A stretch of 64,000 nt of DNA from Streptomyces aurantiacus (GTDB lineage Bacteria > Actinomycetota > Actinomycetes > Streptomycetales > Streptomycetaceae), in NCBI RefSeq assembly GCF_027107535.1, contig NZ_CP114283.1:8494001-8558000 (forward strand), read 5' to 3'. The notes below the pieces were generated by a model that saw only the letters and a list, made by a program, of their open reading frames with translations, did no database searches and was not told the origin of the DNA. The translations under genes were made by a program, and so were the position numbers. Every line of letters starts with the position of its first letter. The stretch's first letter is position 1. Below, piece by piece: positions 53,093-61,490 of the stretch.

Positions 53093-54351
53093 TTTCCTTG
53101 CCCCCGCCGGTACGGCATGCCGTCCGCCTTCGGCATCCGCAGGCGCTGCGCGGAGAGCGCGAGGACGAGCAGCGTGACGACGTACGGCGTGGCGGTGACG
53201 ACCTGGTTCGGGACCTCGTTGGTGCTGGTGTACCAGAGGAACACCAGCACGCCGACGAGCGTGGTGATCGCCGCCTGGACGTACCGCTTCTTCCATACGA
53301 AGTAGGCCGCGCCGATGATCAGCAGCAGCGCCAGGAGGAGGAGCAGCGCGTGGACGTTGGTGCCGCCGCCGCGCAGCTTGAGGCTGTCGGTGTAGCCGAA
53401 CAGGCCGGCGCCGAGGGCGAGTCCGCCGGGCATCCAGTTGCCGAAGATCATCGCGGCGAGACCGATGTAGCCGCGGCCGCCGGTCTGGCCCTCCAGGTAG
53501 ATGTTGGAGGCGACCAGCGACAGGAAGGCACCGCCGAGACCGGCGAAGCCGCCGGAGATGACCACGGCCAGGTACTTGTACTTGTAGACGTTGACGCCGA
53601 GCGACTCGGCGGCCACCGGGTTCTCGCCGCAGGAGCGCAGGCGAAGACCGAAGGAGGTGCGCCACAGCACCCACCAGGTGACGGGGACGAGCGCGACGGC
53701 GACCACGGTGAGCGGCGACAGGCCGGTGAAGACACCGCCGACGAGACCGGCGAGGTCGGAGACCAGGAACCAGTGCTTGCCGTTGAGGGTCTGGAGCCAG
53801 TCCGAGACACCCGGGATGTCGAAGGTGCCGAGCGAGTCGACCGGCGGTGACTGCTTCGACGTGCCGCCCTCCTCGCCCTCGAAGGCGAAGGTCGACAGGT
53901 AGCGGGTGACGCCGAGGGCCAGGATGTTGATGGCCACACCGGAGACGATGTGGTTGACGTTGAATGTGACGGTGACGACCGCGTGCAGCAGGCCGCCGAG
54001 CGCGCCGCCGATAATGCCGAAGGCGACACCGGTCCACGGGCCCCACTGGAAGCCGGCCCAGGCACCGAACCAGGTGCCGAGGATCATCATGCCTTCGAGG
54101 CCGATGTTGACGACGCCCGCGCGCTCGGCCCACAGACCGCCGAGACCGGCGAGGCCGATCGGCACGGCCAGGCGCAGGGCGGTGGACATCTGGCCGGTCG
54201 AGGTGATGCCGTTCGCGTCGGTGATGAGCCGGACGGCGGAGACCAGGATCAGCAGCCCCGCGATGAGCAGGAGCAGGACCGGGAACGAGATACGGCGGCG
54301 GCCCCGGGCGGGCTTCGGCGCCTGCGCCTTGGCGACGGTCGAGGTGCTCAT
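53089..54351 (-). CDS. Nucleoside ABC transporter permease 2 (NupQ/YufQ type)
   Basis: 420 residues, eight to ten helices of the BPD_transp_2 branch. ERAGVVNIGLEGMMILG is the classical EAA-like signature of BMP-linked permeases; GENPVAAESLGVNVYKYKYLAVVISGG interacts with the ATPase. The extracellular loop (FEGEEGGTSKQSPPVD) is longer than usual, and there are extra C-terminal helices. Four-base ATGA overlap with permease 1 and with cdd. Confidence 0.93.
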   Translation of the reverse strand: MSTSTVAKAQAPKPARGRRRISFPVLLLLIAGLLILVSAVRLITDANGITSTGQMSTALRLAVPIGLAGLGGLWAERAGVVNIGLEGMMILGTWFGAWAGFQWGPWTGVAFGIIGGALGGLLHAVVTVTFNVNHIVSGVAINILALGVTRYLSTFAFEGEEGGTSKQSPPVDSLGTFDIPGVSDWLQTLNGKHWFLVSDLAGLVGGVFTGLSPLTVVAVALVPVTWWVLWRTSFGLRLRSCGENPVAAESLGVNVYKYKYLAVVISGGFAGLGGAFLSLVASNIYLEGQTGGRGYIGLAAMIFGNWMPGGLALGAGLFGYTDSLKLRGGGTNVHALLLLLALLLIIGAAYFVWKKRYVQAAITTLVGVLVFLWYTSTNEVPNQVVTATPYVVTLLVLALSAQRLRMPKADGMPYRRGQGK

Positions 54352-55469
54352 CGGGCAGCCACCTCCTTCTTGGAGTTGTCGTTGGAGGCGGCGGCCAGTT
54401 CCGCACCGACCCGCCGCTGCTGGCGGCGCAGGCCCCAGACGCGTACGGCCTCGTAGGAGACGACGACCGCGATCACGATGAGACCCTGCATGATCACCGC
54501 GATCTCCTTGTCGTACGCCACCGGGGTCGCGTAGTCGAGAGCGGGTGAGGCCTTGTCGAGGAAGGCGACCAGCAGGGCGGCGAAGGCGATGCCGACCGGG
54601 TTGTTGCGGCCGAGCAGCGCGATGGTGATGCCGGTGAAGCCGAGGCCCGTCGGGAAGGACAGGCTGTACGTGTGGGCGTCACCGAGGAGGATCGGCAGGC
54701 CCGCGAGGCCGGCCATGCCGCCGGAGATCAGCATCGCGGTGAGGACCATGCGCTTGGCGTCCACACCGGAGGCGGCGGCCGCGGTCTCGGAGGCGCCGGT
54801 GGCGCGCAGGTCGAAGCCGAACCGGGTGCGGTTCAGGACCAGCCAGTACAGGATGCCGGCGAGCACGGCGATCAGGGTGAAGCCGTAGATCTCACCCGCG
54901 TCGCCCATGTCGAAGCCGGGGAACCAGCCGGACTCCTTCATCACACCGGTGGTCTGGTTGTTGCCGAGCGGCACGCCCCAGACCGAGGTGAGGGTGAGGT
55001 AGCCGATGAGGCTGGTGGCGATGGCGTTGAGCATGATCGTCGCGACGACCTCGCTCACTCCGCGGGTCACCTTGAGGACGCCCGCGATGCCGGCCCAGAA
55101 GGCGCCGGTGAGCATGGCCACCAGCATCAGGAACGGGATCTGCAGGGCGGCGGGCAGCGAGACGTGCGCGCCGACGACCGCGGTCATCATGGCGGCGAGG
55201 CGGTACTGGCCGTCGACGCCGATGTTGAAGAGGTTCATGCGGAAGCCGACGGCGACCGCGAGCGCGGCGAGGTAGTAGACCCCGGCCTGGTTGATGATCA
55301 GGACCTGGACGTCGGCGAATCCGGCCTGCTCGAACATCAGCGCGTACGGCTCGATCGGGCTCTTGCCCGAGGCGAGCAGCACGAACGACGTCAGCACCAC
55401 GGCTGCGACGAGCGCGATGACCGGTCCGGCCACCGCGAGGAGCACCCGCTCCTTGTCGAACTTCTTCAT
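54348..55469 (-). CDS. Nucleoside ABC transporter permease 1 (NupP/YufP type)
   Basis: 373 residues, about ten helices, BPD_transp_2 family. Signature FRMNLFNIGVDGQYRLAAM and coupling segment GASETAAAASGVDAKRMVLTAML. It pairs with permease 2 as a heterodimer and with the duplicated ATPase. ATG 55469 overlaps the ATPase stop by four bases, giving strict translational coupling. Confidence 0.93.
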   Translation of the reverse strand: MKKFDKERVLLAVAGPVIALVAAVVLTSFVLLASGKSPIEPYALMFEQAGFADVQVLIINQAGVYYLAALAVAVGFRMNLFNIGVDGQYRLAAMMTAVVGAHVSLPAALQIPFLMLVAMLTGAFWAGIAGVLKVTRGVSEVVATIMLNAIATSLIGYLTLTSVWGVPLGNNQTTGVMKESGWFPGFDMGDAGEIYGFTLIAVLAGILYWLVLNRTRFGFDLRATGASETAAAASGVDAKRMVLTAMLISGGMAGLAGLPILLGDAHTYSLSFPTGLGFTGITIALLGRNNPVGIAFAALLVAFLDKASPALDYATPVAYDKEIAVIMQGLIVIAVVVSYEAVRVWGLRRQQRRVGAELAAASNDNSKKEVAAR

Positions 55470-57106
55470 CGGGCGTCGTCCTCCGGGACTTCCTCTACGT
55501 GCTCCAGGTGGCCGGAGGCGGCGCCGGTCATGGCCGAACCCAGCTCCTCCGGAGTGATGGTCGCCGGGTCGGCGTCCGCGACCAGCCTGCCGTTGTAGAT
55601 CACCCGGAGAGTGTCGGAGAGGCCGATCAGCTCGTCCAGGTCGGCGGAGATCAGCAGCACGGCCAGACCCTCGCGGCGGGCCTCGCGGATCTGGTCCCAG
55701 ATCGCGGCCTGCGCGCCGACGTCCACACCGCGGGTGGGGTGGGCGGCGATCAGGAAGCGCGGCTTGTGGCTCATCTCGCGGCCGACGATCAGCTTCTGCT
55801 GGTTGCCGCCGGACAGGGAGGCGGCGGTGACGTCGATGCCGGGCGTACGGACGTCGTACTCCTCGACGATGCGGCGGGTGTCGTCCTGGGCGCCCTTGAT
55901 GTCCAGCCAGAAGCCCTTGCTGTTGGGCTTCTCGGTGACATGGCCCAGGATGCGGTTCTCCCACAGCGGGGCCTCGAGGAGCAGGCCGTGGCGGTGGCGG
56001 TCCTCGGGGATGTAGCCGACGCCCTGCTCGCGGCGCTTGCGGGTGGGCCAGGAGGTGATCTCCTCGCCGATGAAGCGGATGGTGCCGGAGTCGGCGTCCT
56101 TGAGGCCGATCAGCGCGTCGACCAGTTCGGTCTGGCCGTTGCCCTCGACACCGGCGATGCCCATGACCTCACCGGCGTGGATGGTGAAGGTGACGTCGTC
56201 GAGGACGCGCTTCACCTCGCCGCCGGCGGCCGCGTCGGCGAGCCCGCCGCCGACCGGCTCACCGAGGGAGGCGCCGCCGCCGGCGTGGACGGTGAGGTTC
56301 TCGACCTCGATCACCGGCTTGTCGGTGACCGTCGACTCGGCGGTCTCCGGCGTGGGCAGTTCGCTGCCGACCATCATCTCGGCGAGCTGGCGCGAGGTGG
56401 TCTCGGCGGGAACCGCCGTGCCGACCGTCGTGCCCCGCCGGATGACGGTGATCTCGTCGGCGACCGACAGGACCTCGCCCAGCTTGTGGGAGATGAAGAT
56501 GACGGACAGTCCCTCGGCCTTGAGCTCGCGGAGGTTGGCGAAGAGCGCGTCGACCTCCTGCGGCACGAGGACGGCGGTCGGCTCGTCCAGGATCAGGATG
56601 CGGGCGCCGCGGTAGAGGACCTTGAGGATCTCCACGCGCTGGCGGTCGGCGACCCCGAGGTCCTCGACGAGGGCGTCCGGGCGCACCCCGAGACCGTACC
56701 GCTCGGAGATCTCCTTGATCTTGTCGCGGGCGCCGCCGCCGATGCCGTAGAGCTTCTCGCTGCCCAGGACGACGTTCTCCAGGACGGTGAGGTAGTCGGC
56801 CAGCATGAAGTGCTGGTGGACCATGCCGATGCCGCGCGCGATGGCGTCGGCGGGGCTGGAGAAGCTCACCTGCTCGCCGTCGACCGCGATGGTGCCCTCG
56901 TCCGGCTTCTGCATGCCGTAGAGGATCTTCATCAGGGTCGACTTGCCGGCGCCGTTCTCCCCGACGAGGGCGTGCACGGTGCCCTTGCGGACGGACAGGT
57001 GGATGTCGTGGTTGGCGACGACACCGGGAAATCGCTTGGTGATCCCCGCCAGTTCGACCGACACGGTCGAACTGGCGGCGAGCGGAGGGCTGCTGGACGC
57101 GTCGAT
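55466..57106 (-). CDS. Nucleoside ABC transporter ATPase, duplicated (NupO/YufO type)
   Basis: Two tandem ABC domains, 546 residues. Domain 1: Walker A GENGAGKST, degenerate signature LGVADRQRVEI, Walker B ILILDEPTAVL. Domain 2 starts near VIEVENLTVHAGG with IAGVEGNGQTEL as an atypical P-loop, canonical LSGGNQQKL and Walker-B-like RFLIAAHPTRGVD. This asymmetry is normal for sugar/nucleoside importers. Best start by ribosome-binding site is ATC at 57106 (AAGGAG with 8-base spacing); GTG 57064 has no such site and ATG 57163 lies upstream of the operator. First gene of the five-gene transporter-cdd-deoA operon. Confidence 0.92.
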   Translation of the reverse strand: MDASSSPPLAASSTVSVELAGITKRFPGVVANHDIHLSVRKGTVHALVGENGAGKSTLMKILYGMQKPDEGTIAVDGEQVSFSSPADAIARGIGMVHQHFMLADYLTVLENVVLGSEKLYGIGGGARDKIKEISERYGLGVRPDALVEDLGVADRQRVEILKVLYRGARILILDEPTAVLVPQEVDALFANLRELKAEGLSVIFISHKLGEVLSVADEITVIRRGTTVGTAVPAETTSRQLAEMMVGSELPTPETAESTVTDKPVIEVENLTVHAGGGASLGEPVGGGLADAAAGGEVKRVLDDVTFTIHAGEVMGIAGVEGNGQTELVDALIGLKDADSGTIRFIGEEITSWPTRKRREQGVGYIPEDRHRHGLLLEAPLWENRILGHVTEKPNSKGFWLDIKGAQDDTRRIVEEYDVRTPGIDVTAASLSGGNQQKLIVGREMSHKPRFLIAAHPTRGVDVGAQAAIWDQIREARREGLAVLLISADLDELIGLSDTLRVIYNGRLVADADPATITPEELGSAMTGAASGHLEHVEEVPEDDAR

Positions 57107-57131
57107 GGCGCACTCTCCTTGGAAAAGGGGC

Positions 57132-57160
57132 CATCTACGCGCGTAGCGCCCCTGCTTCAA
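57132..57160 (-). promoter_or_regulatory. Promoter of nucleoside transporter operon
   Basis: Minus-strand TTGAAG (57155-57160), 17-base spacer, TAGATG (57132-57137). The operator occupies the promoter-proximal half of the spacer and part of the -10. Confidence 0.65.
57135..57146 (-). promoter_or_regulatory. Nucleoside-regulon operator at transporter operon, perfect CTACGCGCGTAG
   Basis: Lies between the -35 and -10 boxes of the transporter-cdd-deoA promoter, so a bound protein must exclude RNA polymerase. Confidence 0.85.
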
Positions 57161-57316
57161 CAACTACTGCGGAGTCGAGTGTTCCAGGCATGTCCCTGAT
57201 TTTCGGGTACACCCGGATCATCCGCCGCGCGAACGGGGCGCGAGAAGGCCATCCTTCCCGCACCCCGTTTTCGCGACCGTAACGCTGCCATTACAGCGCC
57301 TGATTGACCACGGTTA

Positions 57317-58366
57317 CTACGAGGTCTTGACCTTGATCGTGCCGTCGTTGATGCCTTCGGTGGCCTTCTTCAGGGCCTCCTGCAGCTTGGCGTTGCCCTT
57401 GAACTCGGGGTTCGAGTCCGCCAGGCCCACGCCGCCGGTCTTGAGGGAGGCGCGCACGACACCGGTCGCGGGCTTGCCGTCCTGGACCGACTTGGCGAGG
57501 TTGTAGACCGCGCCCGCGACGTCCTTGGTGGCCGAGGTGAGGATGTACTGCTTGTACGCCTTCAGGGCGTCCTGGCTGTACTGGTCGGAGTCGACGCCGA
57601 TCGCCCACACCTTCGCGGCGGAGGCGGCCTCGATGACGCCCTGACCGGACAGGCCCGCCGCGTGGTAGACCACGTCGGCGCCGTCCTCGATCTGGCCCTC
57701 GGCGGCGGTCTTGCCCTTGTCGGGGCTGGCGAAGCCGCCGTCCTCGGCCTTCTCGGTCAGGAACTGCGAGACGACCTTGACCTTCGGGTTCGTGTCCGCG
57801 ACGCCCTGCTTGTAGCCGGCCTCGAACTTGTGGATCAGCGGGATGTCCACACCGCCGACGAAGCCGACGGTCTTCGACTTGGTCGTGAGGGCCGCGGTGA
57901 CACCCGCGAGGTAGGAGGCCTGCTCCTCGTGGAAGACCATGTCGGCCACGTTCTTCTTGTTGATCGTCTCGTCGTCGACGATGCCGAAGGTCGTCTTCGG
58001 GAACTTGTCGGCGACCTCGGCGACAGCCGGCGCGTAGGCGTAGCCGACGCCGATCACCGGGTTGTAGCCGGCCTTGGCCAGCGTCTCCAGGCGCTGCACC
58101 TTGTCGGCGTCCGACTCGCCGTCGGTCGGCTCGACGGCCTTGGAGCCGTACTTGAACTCCGCGGCGGCCTTGTCCATGCCGGCGGTCGCGGCGTCGTTGA
58201 AGGACTGGTCGCCCTTGCCGCCGACGTCGTACGCGAGGGCGATGCCCTTGCTCTTGCCGTCGCCGCTGTCCGCGGCGTCGTTGGACGTGCCGCCGCAAGC
58301 AGCGAGGGCGGCGGTGAGGGTAGCGGTCGCAACGCCCGCGACAGCGATTCGGGACACCCGGCGCAT
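57317..58366 (-). CDS. BMP-family nucleoside-binding lipoprotein 1
   Basis: Surface lipoprotein that captures nucleosides for the ABC importer. 349 residues from ATG 58366 (AAGGAG, 9-base spacing). Lipobox LAAC. BMP (PnrA-like) fold: GIALAYDVGGKGDQSFND, GYAYAPAVAEVADKFP, VDIPLIHKFEAGYKQG, GADVVYHAAGLSGQGVIEAA, WAIGVDSDQ. Own promoter and operator between it and the second copy. About half identical by eye to the next gene. Confidence 0.94.
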   Translation of the reverse strand: MRRVSRIAVAGVATATLTAALAACGGTSNDAADSGDGKSKGIALAYDVGGKGDQSFNDAATAGMDKAAAEFKYGSKAVEPTDGESDADKVQRLETLAKAGYNPVIGVGYAYAPAVAEVADKFPKTTFGIVDDETINKKNVADMVFHEEQASYLAGVTAALTTKSKTVGFVGGVDIPLIHKFEAGYKQGVADTNPKVKVVSQFLTEKAEDGGFASPDKGKTAAEGQIEDGADVVYHAAGLSGQGVIEAASAAKVWAIGVDSDQYSQDALKAYKQYILTSATKDVAGAVYNLAKSVQDGKPATGVVRASLKTGGVGLADSNPEFKGNAKLQEALKKATEGINDGTIKVKTS

Positions 58367-58417
58367 GGAACGTGACTCCTTTGTGCAAGCGCCCATACCA
58401 GGCGCTGGTTCCGCCGC

Positions 58418-58433
58418 AGCGTAACGCGCGTAG
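58418..58433 (-). promoter_or_regulatory. Regulon operator variant plus -10 at BMP lipoprotein 1
   Basis: Minus-strand CTACGCGCGTTA; the altered arm TTA begins -10 box TACGCT (58418-58423). The predicted leader is about 45 bases. Confidence 0.72.
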
Positions 58434-58510
58434 ACCAGACGGAAAACCCCTTCTGTCCGGTCCGTTATCGAGCTGTGGCCGCAGATGCCGCACAGACTAC
58501 GGAACGTCGA

Positions 58511-58537
58511 ACGCCCCTTGCTGGAGGCAAGGGGCGT
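58511..58537 (-). terminator. Terminator between the two BMP genes
   Basis: Perfect 11-base stem ACGCCCCTTGC/GCAAGGGGCGT, loop of 5, 55 bases past the BMP 2 stop. It makes the two lipoprotein genes separate units. Confidence 0.8.
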
Positions 58538-58591
58538 ACGACCTGCGAAGGTGTCTACCGACGGGTCAACCGGCCAGTAGGTGTCGGGCGG

Positions 58592-59665
58592 TCACTCGGT
58601 CTTGACGGTGACCTTGCCGCTGATGATGTCTTCCTTGGCCTTGTCGACGGCCGCGACGACCTCGGTCATGGCCTTGTACTTCGGGTTGGAGTCGGCGAAG
58701 CCCACACCGCCGGACTTCAGGTCGCCGCGGTGCTCGCCCGAGAGCGGCTTCCCGTCGACGACGGACTTGGTGACCTCGTAGACGGCGCCACCGACGTCCT
58801 TGAGGGCGGAGCCCAGGATCCAGTCCTTGGACGCGGCGAGCGGCTTCTGCTTGTACTGGTCGGAGTCGACGCCGATCGCCCAGACCTTCTCGGCCGCGGC
58901 CTCCTGGATGACGCCCTGGCCCGACAGACCGGCGGCGTGGTAGATCACGTCGGCGCCGGACTCGATCTGGCCGCTGGCGGCCTCCTTGCCCATGCTCGGG
59001 TTGGCGAATCCGCCGTCCTCGGGCTTCTCCGTGAGGTACCGCTTCTCGATCTTGATCTTCGGGTCGACCGACTGGGCGCCCTGGACGAAGCCCGCCTCGA
59101 ACTTGTGGATCAGCGGGATGTCCACGCCGCCGATGAAGCCGACGTGGTTCTTCTTGCTGGTCTTGGCCGCGGCGACACCGGCGAGGTAGGAGGCCTGCTC
59201 CTCGGCGAACACCATGTCGGCGACGTTCTTCGCCTGCACCTGGGCGTCGTCGATGACGGCGAAGGTGATGTCCGGGAACTTGGCGGAGACTTCCTTGACC
59301 GCGGGGGCGTAGATGTAGCCGACGCCGATGATGGGGTTGTAGCCGGTCTTCGCCATCTGGGTCAGGCGCTGCACCTTGTCGGCGTCCGACTCGCCGTCGC
59401 TCGGCTCGATGTCGTTGCCGCCGATCTTGAATTCCTTCCGGGCCTTTTCGAACCCGGCGTAGGCGGCGTCGTTGAAGGACTGGTCGCCCTGGCCGCCGAT
59501 GTCGTAGGCGAGGCCGATGCCCTTGCCCTTGTAGCCGGAGCCGGATTCGGTGTCACTGCCCGACGATTCGTTGCTGGTCTCGCCGCAACCGGCGGCCGCG
59601 ACGACGACGACCGCGACGGCGACAGCGGCTTGTGAAAGCCTGTTTCTCCGAGAAATCCGACGCAT
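58592..59665 (-). CDS. BMP-family nucleoside-binding lipoprotein 2
   Basis: Paralogue of the lipoprotein at 57317. 357 residues from ATG 59665 (AAGGGG upstream). Lipobox AAAGC. Same BMP signatures (GIGLAYDIGGQGDQSFND, GYIYAPAVKEVSAKFP, VDIPLIHKFEAGFVQG, GADVIYHAAGLSGQGVIQEA, WAIGVDSDQY). The pair probably widens substrate range for one transporter. It has its own regulon operator variant and is followed by a terminator. Confidence 0.94.
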   Translation of the reverse strand: MRRISRRNRLSQAAVAVAVVVVAAAGCGETSNESSGSDTESGSGYKGKGIGLAYDIGGQGDQSFNDAAYAGFEKARKEFKIGGNDIEPSDGESDADKVQRLTQMAKTGYNPIIGVGYIYAPAVKEVSAKFPDITFAVIDDAQVQAKNVADMVFAEEQASYLAGVAAAKTSKKNHVGFIGGVDIPLIHKFEAGFVQGAQSVDPKIKIEKRYLTEKPEDGGFANPSMGKEAASGQIESGADVIYHAAGLSGQGVIQEAAAEKVWAIGVDSDQYKQKPLAASKDWILGSALKDVGGAVYEVTKSVVDGKPLSGEHRGDLKSGGVGFADSNPKYKAMTEVVAAVDKAKEDIISGKVTVKTE

Positions 59666-59723
59666 GAGAGAGCACCCCTTACACATTCCCCAACGGCGCC
59701 GTTGCCGACGCTGACTGCGGCGC

Positions 59724-59739
59724 ACAGTAACGCGCGTAG
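59724..59739 (-). promoter_or_regulatory. Regulon operator variant plus -10 at BMP lipoprotein 2
   Basis: Minus-strand CTACGCGCGTTA with overlapping -10 box TACTGT (59724-59729), the same layout as at BMP 1; leader about 52 bases. Confidence 0.72.
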
Positions 59740-59841
59740 ACGTCCAGGGGAACGCCATTCCTCACTGCCGTTATCGATTCGTGCCGACGACCGGTTACGA
59801 ACGCCCGTCGCGGGTTACGTGCGAGTGACACAAGAGGACGA

Positions 59842-59865
59842 AGGGGTACCCATCGGGGCACCCCT
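59842..59865 (-). terminator. Hairpin downstream of amidohydrolase
   Basis: AGGGGT/ACCCCT stem with an inner CC/GG, 38 bases past the stop at 59903. Confidence 0.45.
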
Positions 59866-59902
59866 AGTCGATCGGCCTCTCGTCACCGTCCGTGGCCGCG
59901 CG

Positions 59903-61135
59903 TCAGCTCCGCGCCTGCAGGAGGGCGGCGGCGGTGAACATCTCGACGCCGACCGCGATGGCCGACTCGTCGACGTCGAAATCACCCTGGTGCAGGTCCC
60001 TGACGGTCCGCTCGCCCGGCGTGCGCACCCCGAGACGCGCCATGGCGCCGGGCACGTGCTCCAGGTACCAGGAGAAGTCCTCCCCGCCGAGGCTCTGCTC
60101 GGTGCCCTCCACGGACCGGTCGCCACGCCGGGCGGTCATCGCGTCGCGCAGCAGGTCGGTCGTGTCCGGGTCGTTGACGACCGGCGGAACCCCGCGCACG
60201 TAGTTGATCACGGACTTGGCCCGGTGGAGGGTGGCGATCTCGTCGATGGCCGCGTGCACCAGGTCGGGTGCCGCGTGCCAGGACGCGAGGTCCAGGCACC
60301 GCACGGTGCCGGAGAGCTCGGCGTGCTGCGGGATCACGTTGCAGGCGTGGCCCGACTCGATGCGTCCCCAGGTCACGGAGAGCCCCGACCGCGCGTCGAC
60401 CCGCCGGGCGACGACCGCCGGCACGTCGATGGCGACCCGGGCGACCGCGGTGACCAGGTCGGTGGTGAGGTGAGGCCGCGCGGTGTGCCCGCCGGGCCCG
60501 TCCAACGAGACCTCCAGCCGGTCACAGGCGGACGTGATGGCCCCGTGACGGAGGCCGACGCGCCCGGCGTCGACCCTCGGGTCGCAGTGGACGCCGACGA
60601 TCCGCTCGACGCCGTCCAGCCCGCCGCACTTGATGACGTCGGGAGCGCCGCCGGGAAGCACTTCCTCCGCGGGCTGGAAGATCAGCCGTACGGCCCTCGG
60701 GAGCTGGCCCTTCGCATGGAGGTCCGCGAGGACGAGGCCGGCGCCCATCACGACGGTGGTGTGCACGTCGTGTCCGCAGGCGTGGGCCCGGTCGGGCACG
60801 GTCGACCGGTACGCGCACTCGGCCTTCATGTCCGGGATGGGCAGTCCGTCGATGTCGGCACGCAGCGCGAGCATCGGGAGCGCGGGGTCCGGCACGCCGA
60901 CGTCGCAGATGAGCCCGGTCCCCGTGTCGAGCACGCGGGGTCGCAGGCCGGCCCGCTCCAGGCGCTCCTTGATCGCGGCGGTGGTACGGAACTCCTGGTT
61001 GCCCAGCTCCGGGTGCATGTGCAAGTCACGCCGGAACGCGACCAGTTCGGCGCGCAGCGCCTCGGACAGTGCGCCGGGAAGCTCGGCTTCCCCGGGCGAA
61101 TCGGCCTCGGACTCTCGGGACATCAGTTGGTTCAC
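59903..61135 (-). CDS. M20-family amidohydrolase / N-acyl-amino-acid deacylase
   Basis: 410 residues, binuclear metallohydrolase: FRRDLHMHPELGNQEF, metal-binding CGHDVHTTVVMGAG, PAEEVLPGGAPDVI with the catalytic Glu, dimerisation domain from about 190, and GGEDFSWYLEHVPGAMARLG. It belongs to the amidohydrolase/IAA-amino-acid hydrolase group that removes acyl groups from amino acids or acts on amides. GTG 61135 fits the -10 box TACCCT-N7 (leaderless); ATG 61123 has AGAGGGTG upstream and is the alternative. Located beside the nucleoside importer but with no regulon site. Confidence 0.9.
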   Translation of the reverse strand: MNQLMSRESEADSPGEAELPGALSEALRAELVAFRRDLHMHPELGNQEFRTTAAIKERLERAGLRPRVLDTGTGLICDVGVPDPALPMLALRADIDGLPIPDMKAECAYRSTVPDRAHACGHDVHTTVVMGAGLVLADLHAKGQLPRAVRLIFQPAEEVLPGGAPDVIKCGGLDGVERIVGVHCDPRVDAGRVGLRHGAITSACDRLEVSLDGPGGHTARPHLTTDLVTAVARVAIDVPAVVARRVDARSGLSVTWGRIESGHACNVIPQHAELSGTVRCLDLASWHAAPDLVHAAIDEIATLHRAKSVINYVRGVPPVVNDPDTTDLLRDAMTARRGDRSVEGTEQSLGGEDFSWYLEHVPGAMARLGVRTPGERTVRDLHQGDFDVDESAIAVGVEMFTAAALLQARS

Positions 61136-61490
61136 CCTCTGAAGGGTAGGGCGACGCGACGGCCAACTGACCCACGATCAACAAAACTTCAACCCGATTG
61201 AGGAAGAAACCCTGGCCGCGTGGCGCATAGATATTGACTGGGATGGGTAAGCTCGCCCGGCTTTCCGGGCTATTGGATCTTGAACCGGGCCCGGCGGGAC
61301 CGGGATCCGGCGTCGCTTCCGGGAAAACCTCCGAATGACGACGCCCATTCCCGGATTCCCGGCAACAGGCTCTCTACGCATACCACGCATACGGGCCCCC
61401 GGCCGGTTCTTGTTCACCAGCCGGACAGGACCCGTACGGAAACGGGTGCGAACCACTACGGAGAGAGACCGGCGGCCGTCCGGGCGGGCC
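61136..61490. other. 355-base gene-free region
   Basis: Contains the minus-strand -10 box TACCCT (61143-61148) of the amidohydrolase, a 6-base hairpin GCCCGG-CTTT-CCGGGC (61255-61270), and the direct repeat TACGCAT/CACGCATACG (61376-61391). It is more AT-rich than its surroundings (61180-61250). No credible ORF or regulon operator. Confidence 0.6.

Noticed and set aside
61370..61395. CTACGCAT and CACGCATACG as possible extra regulon site
   Set aside because: Lacks the ACGCGCGT core and is a direct rather than inverted arrangement.
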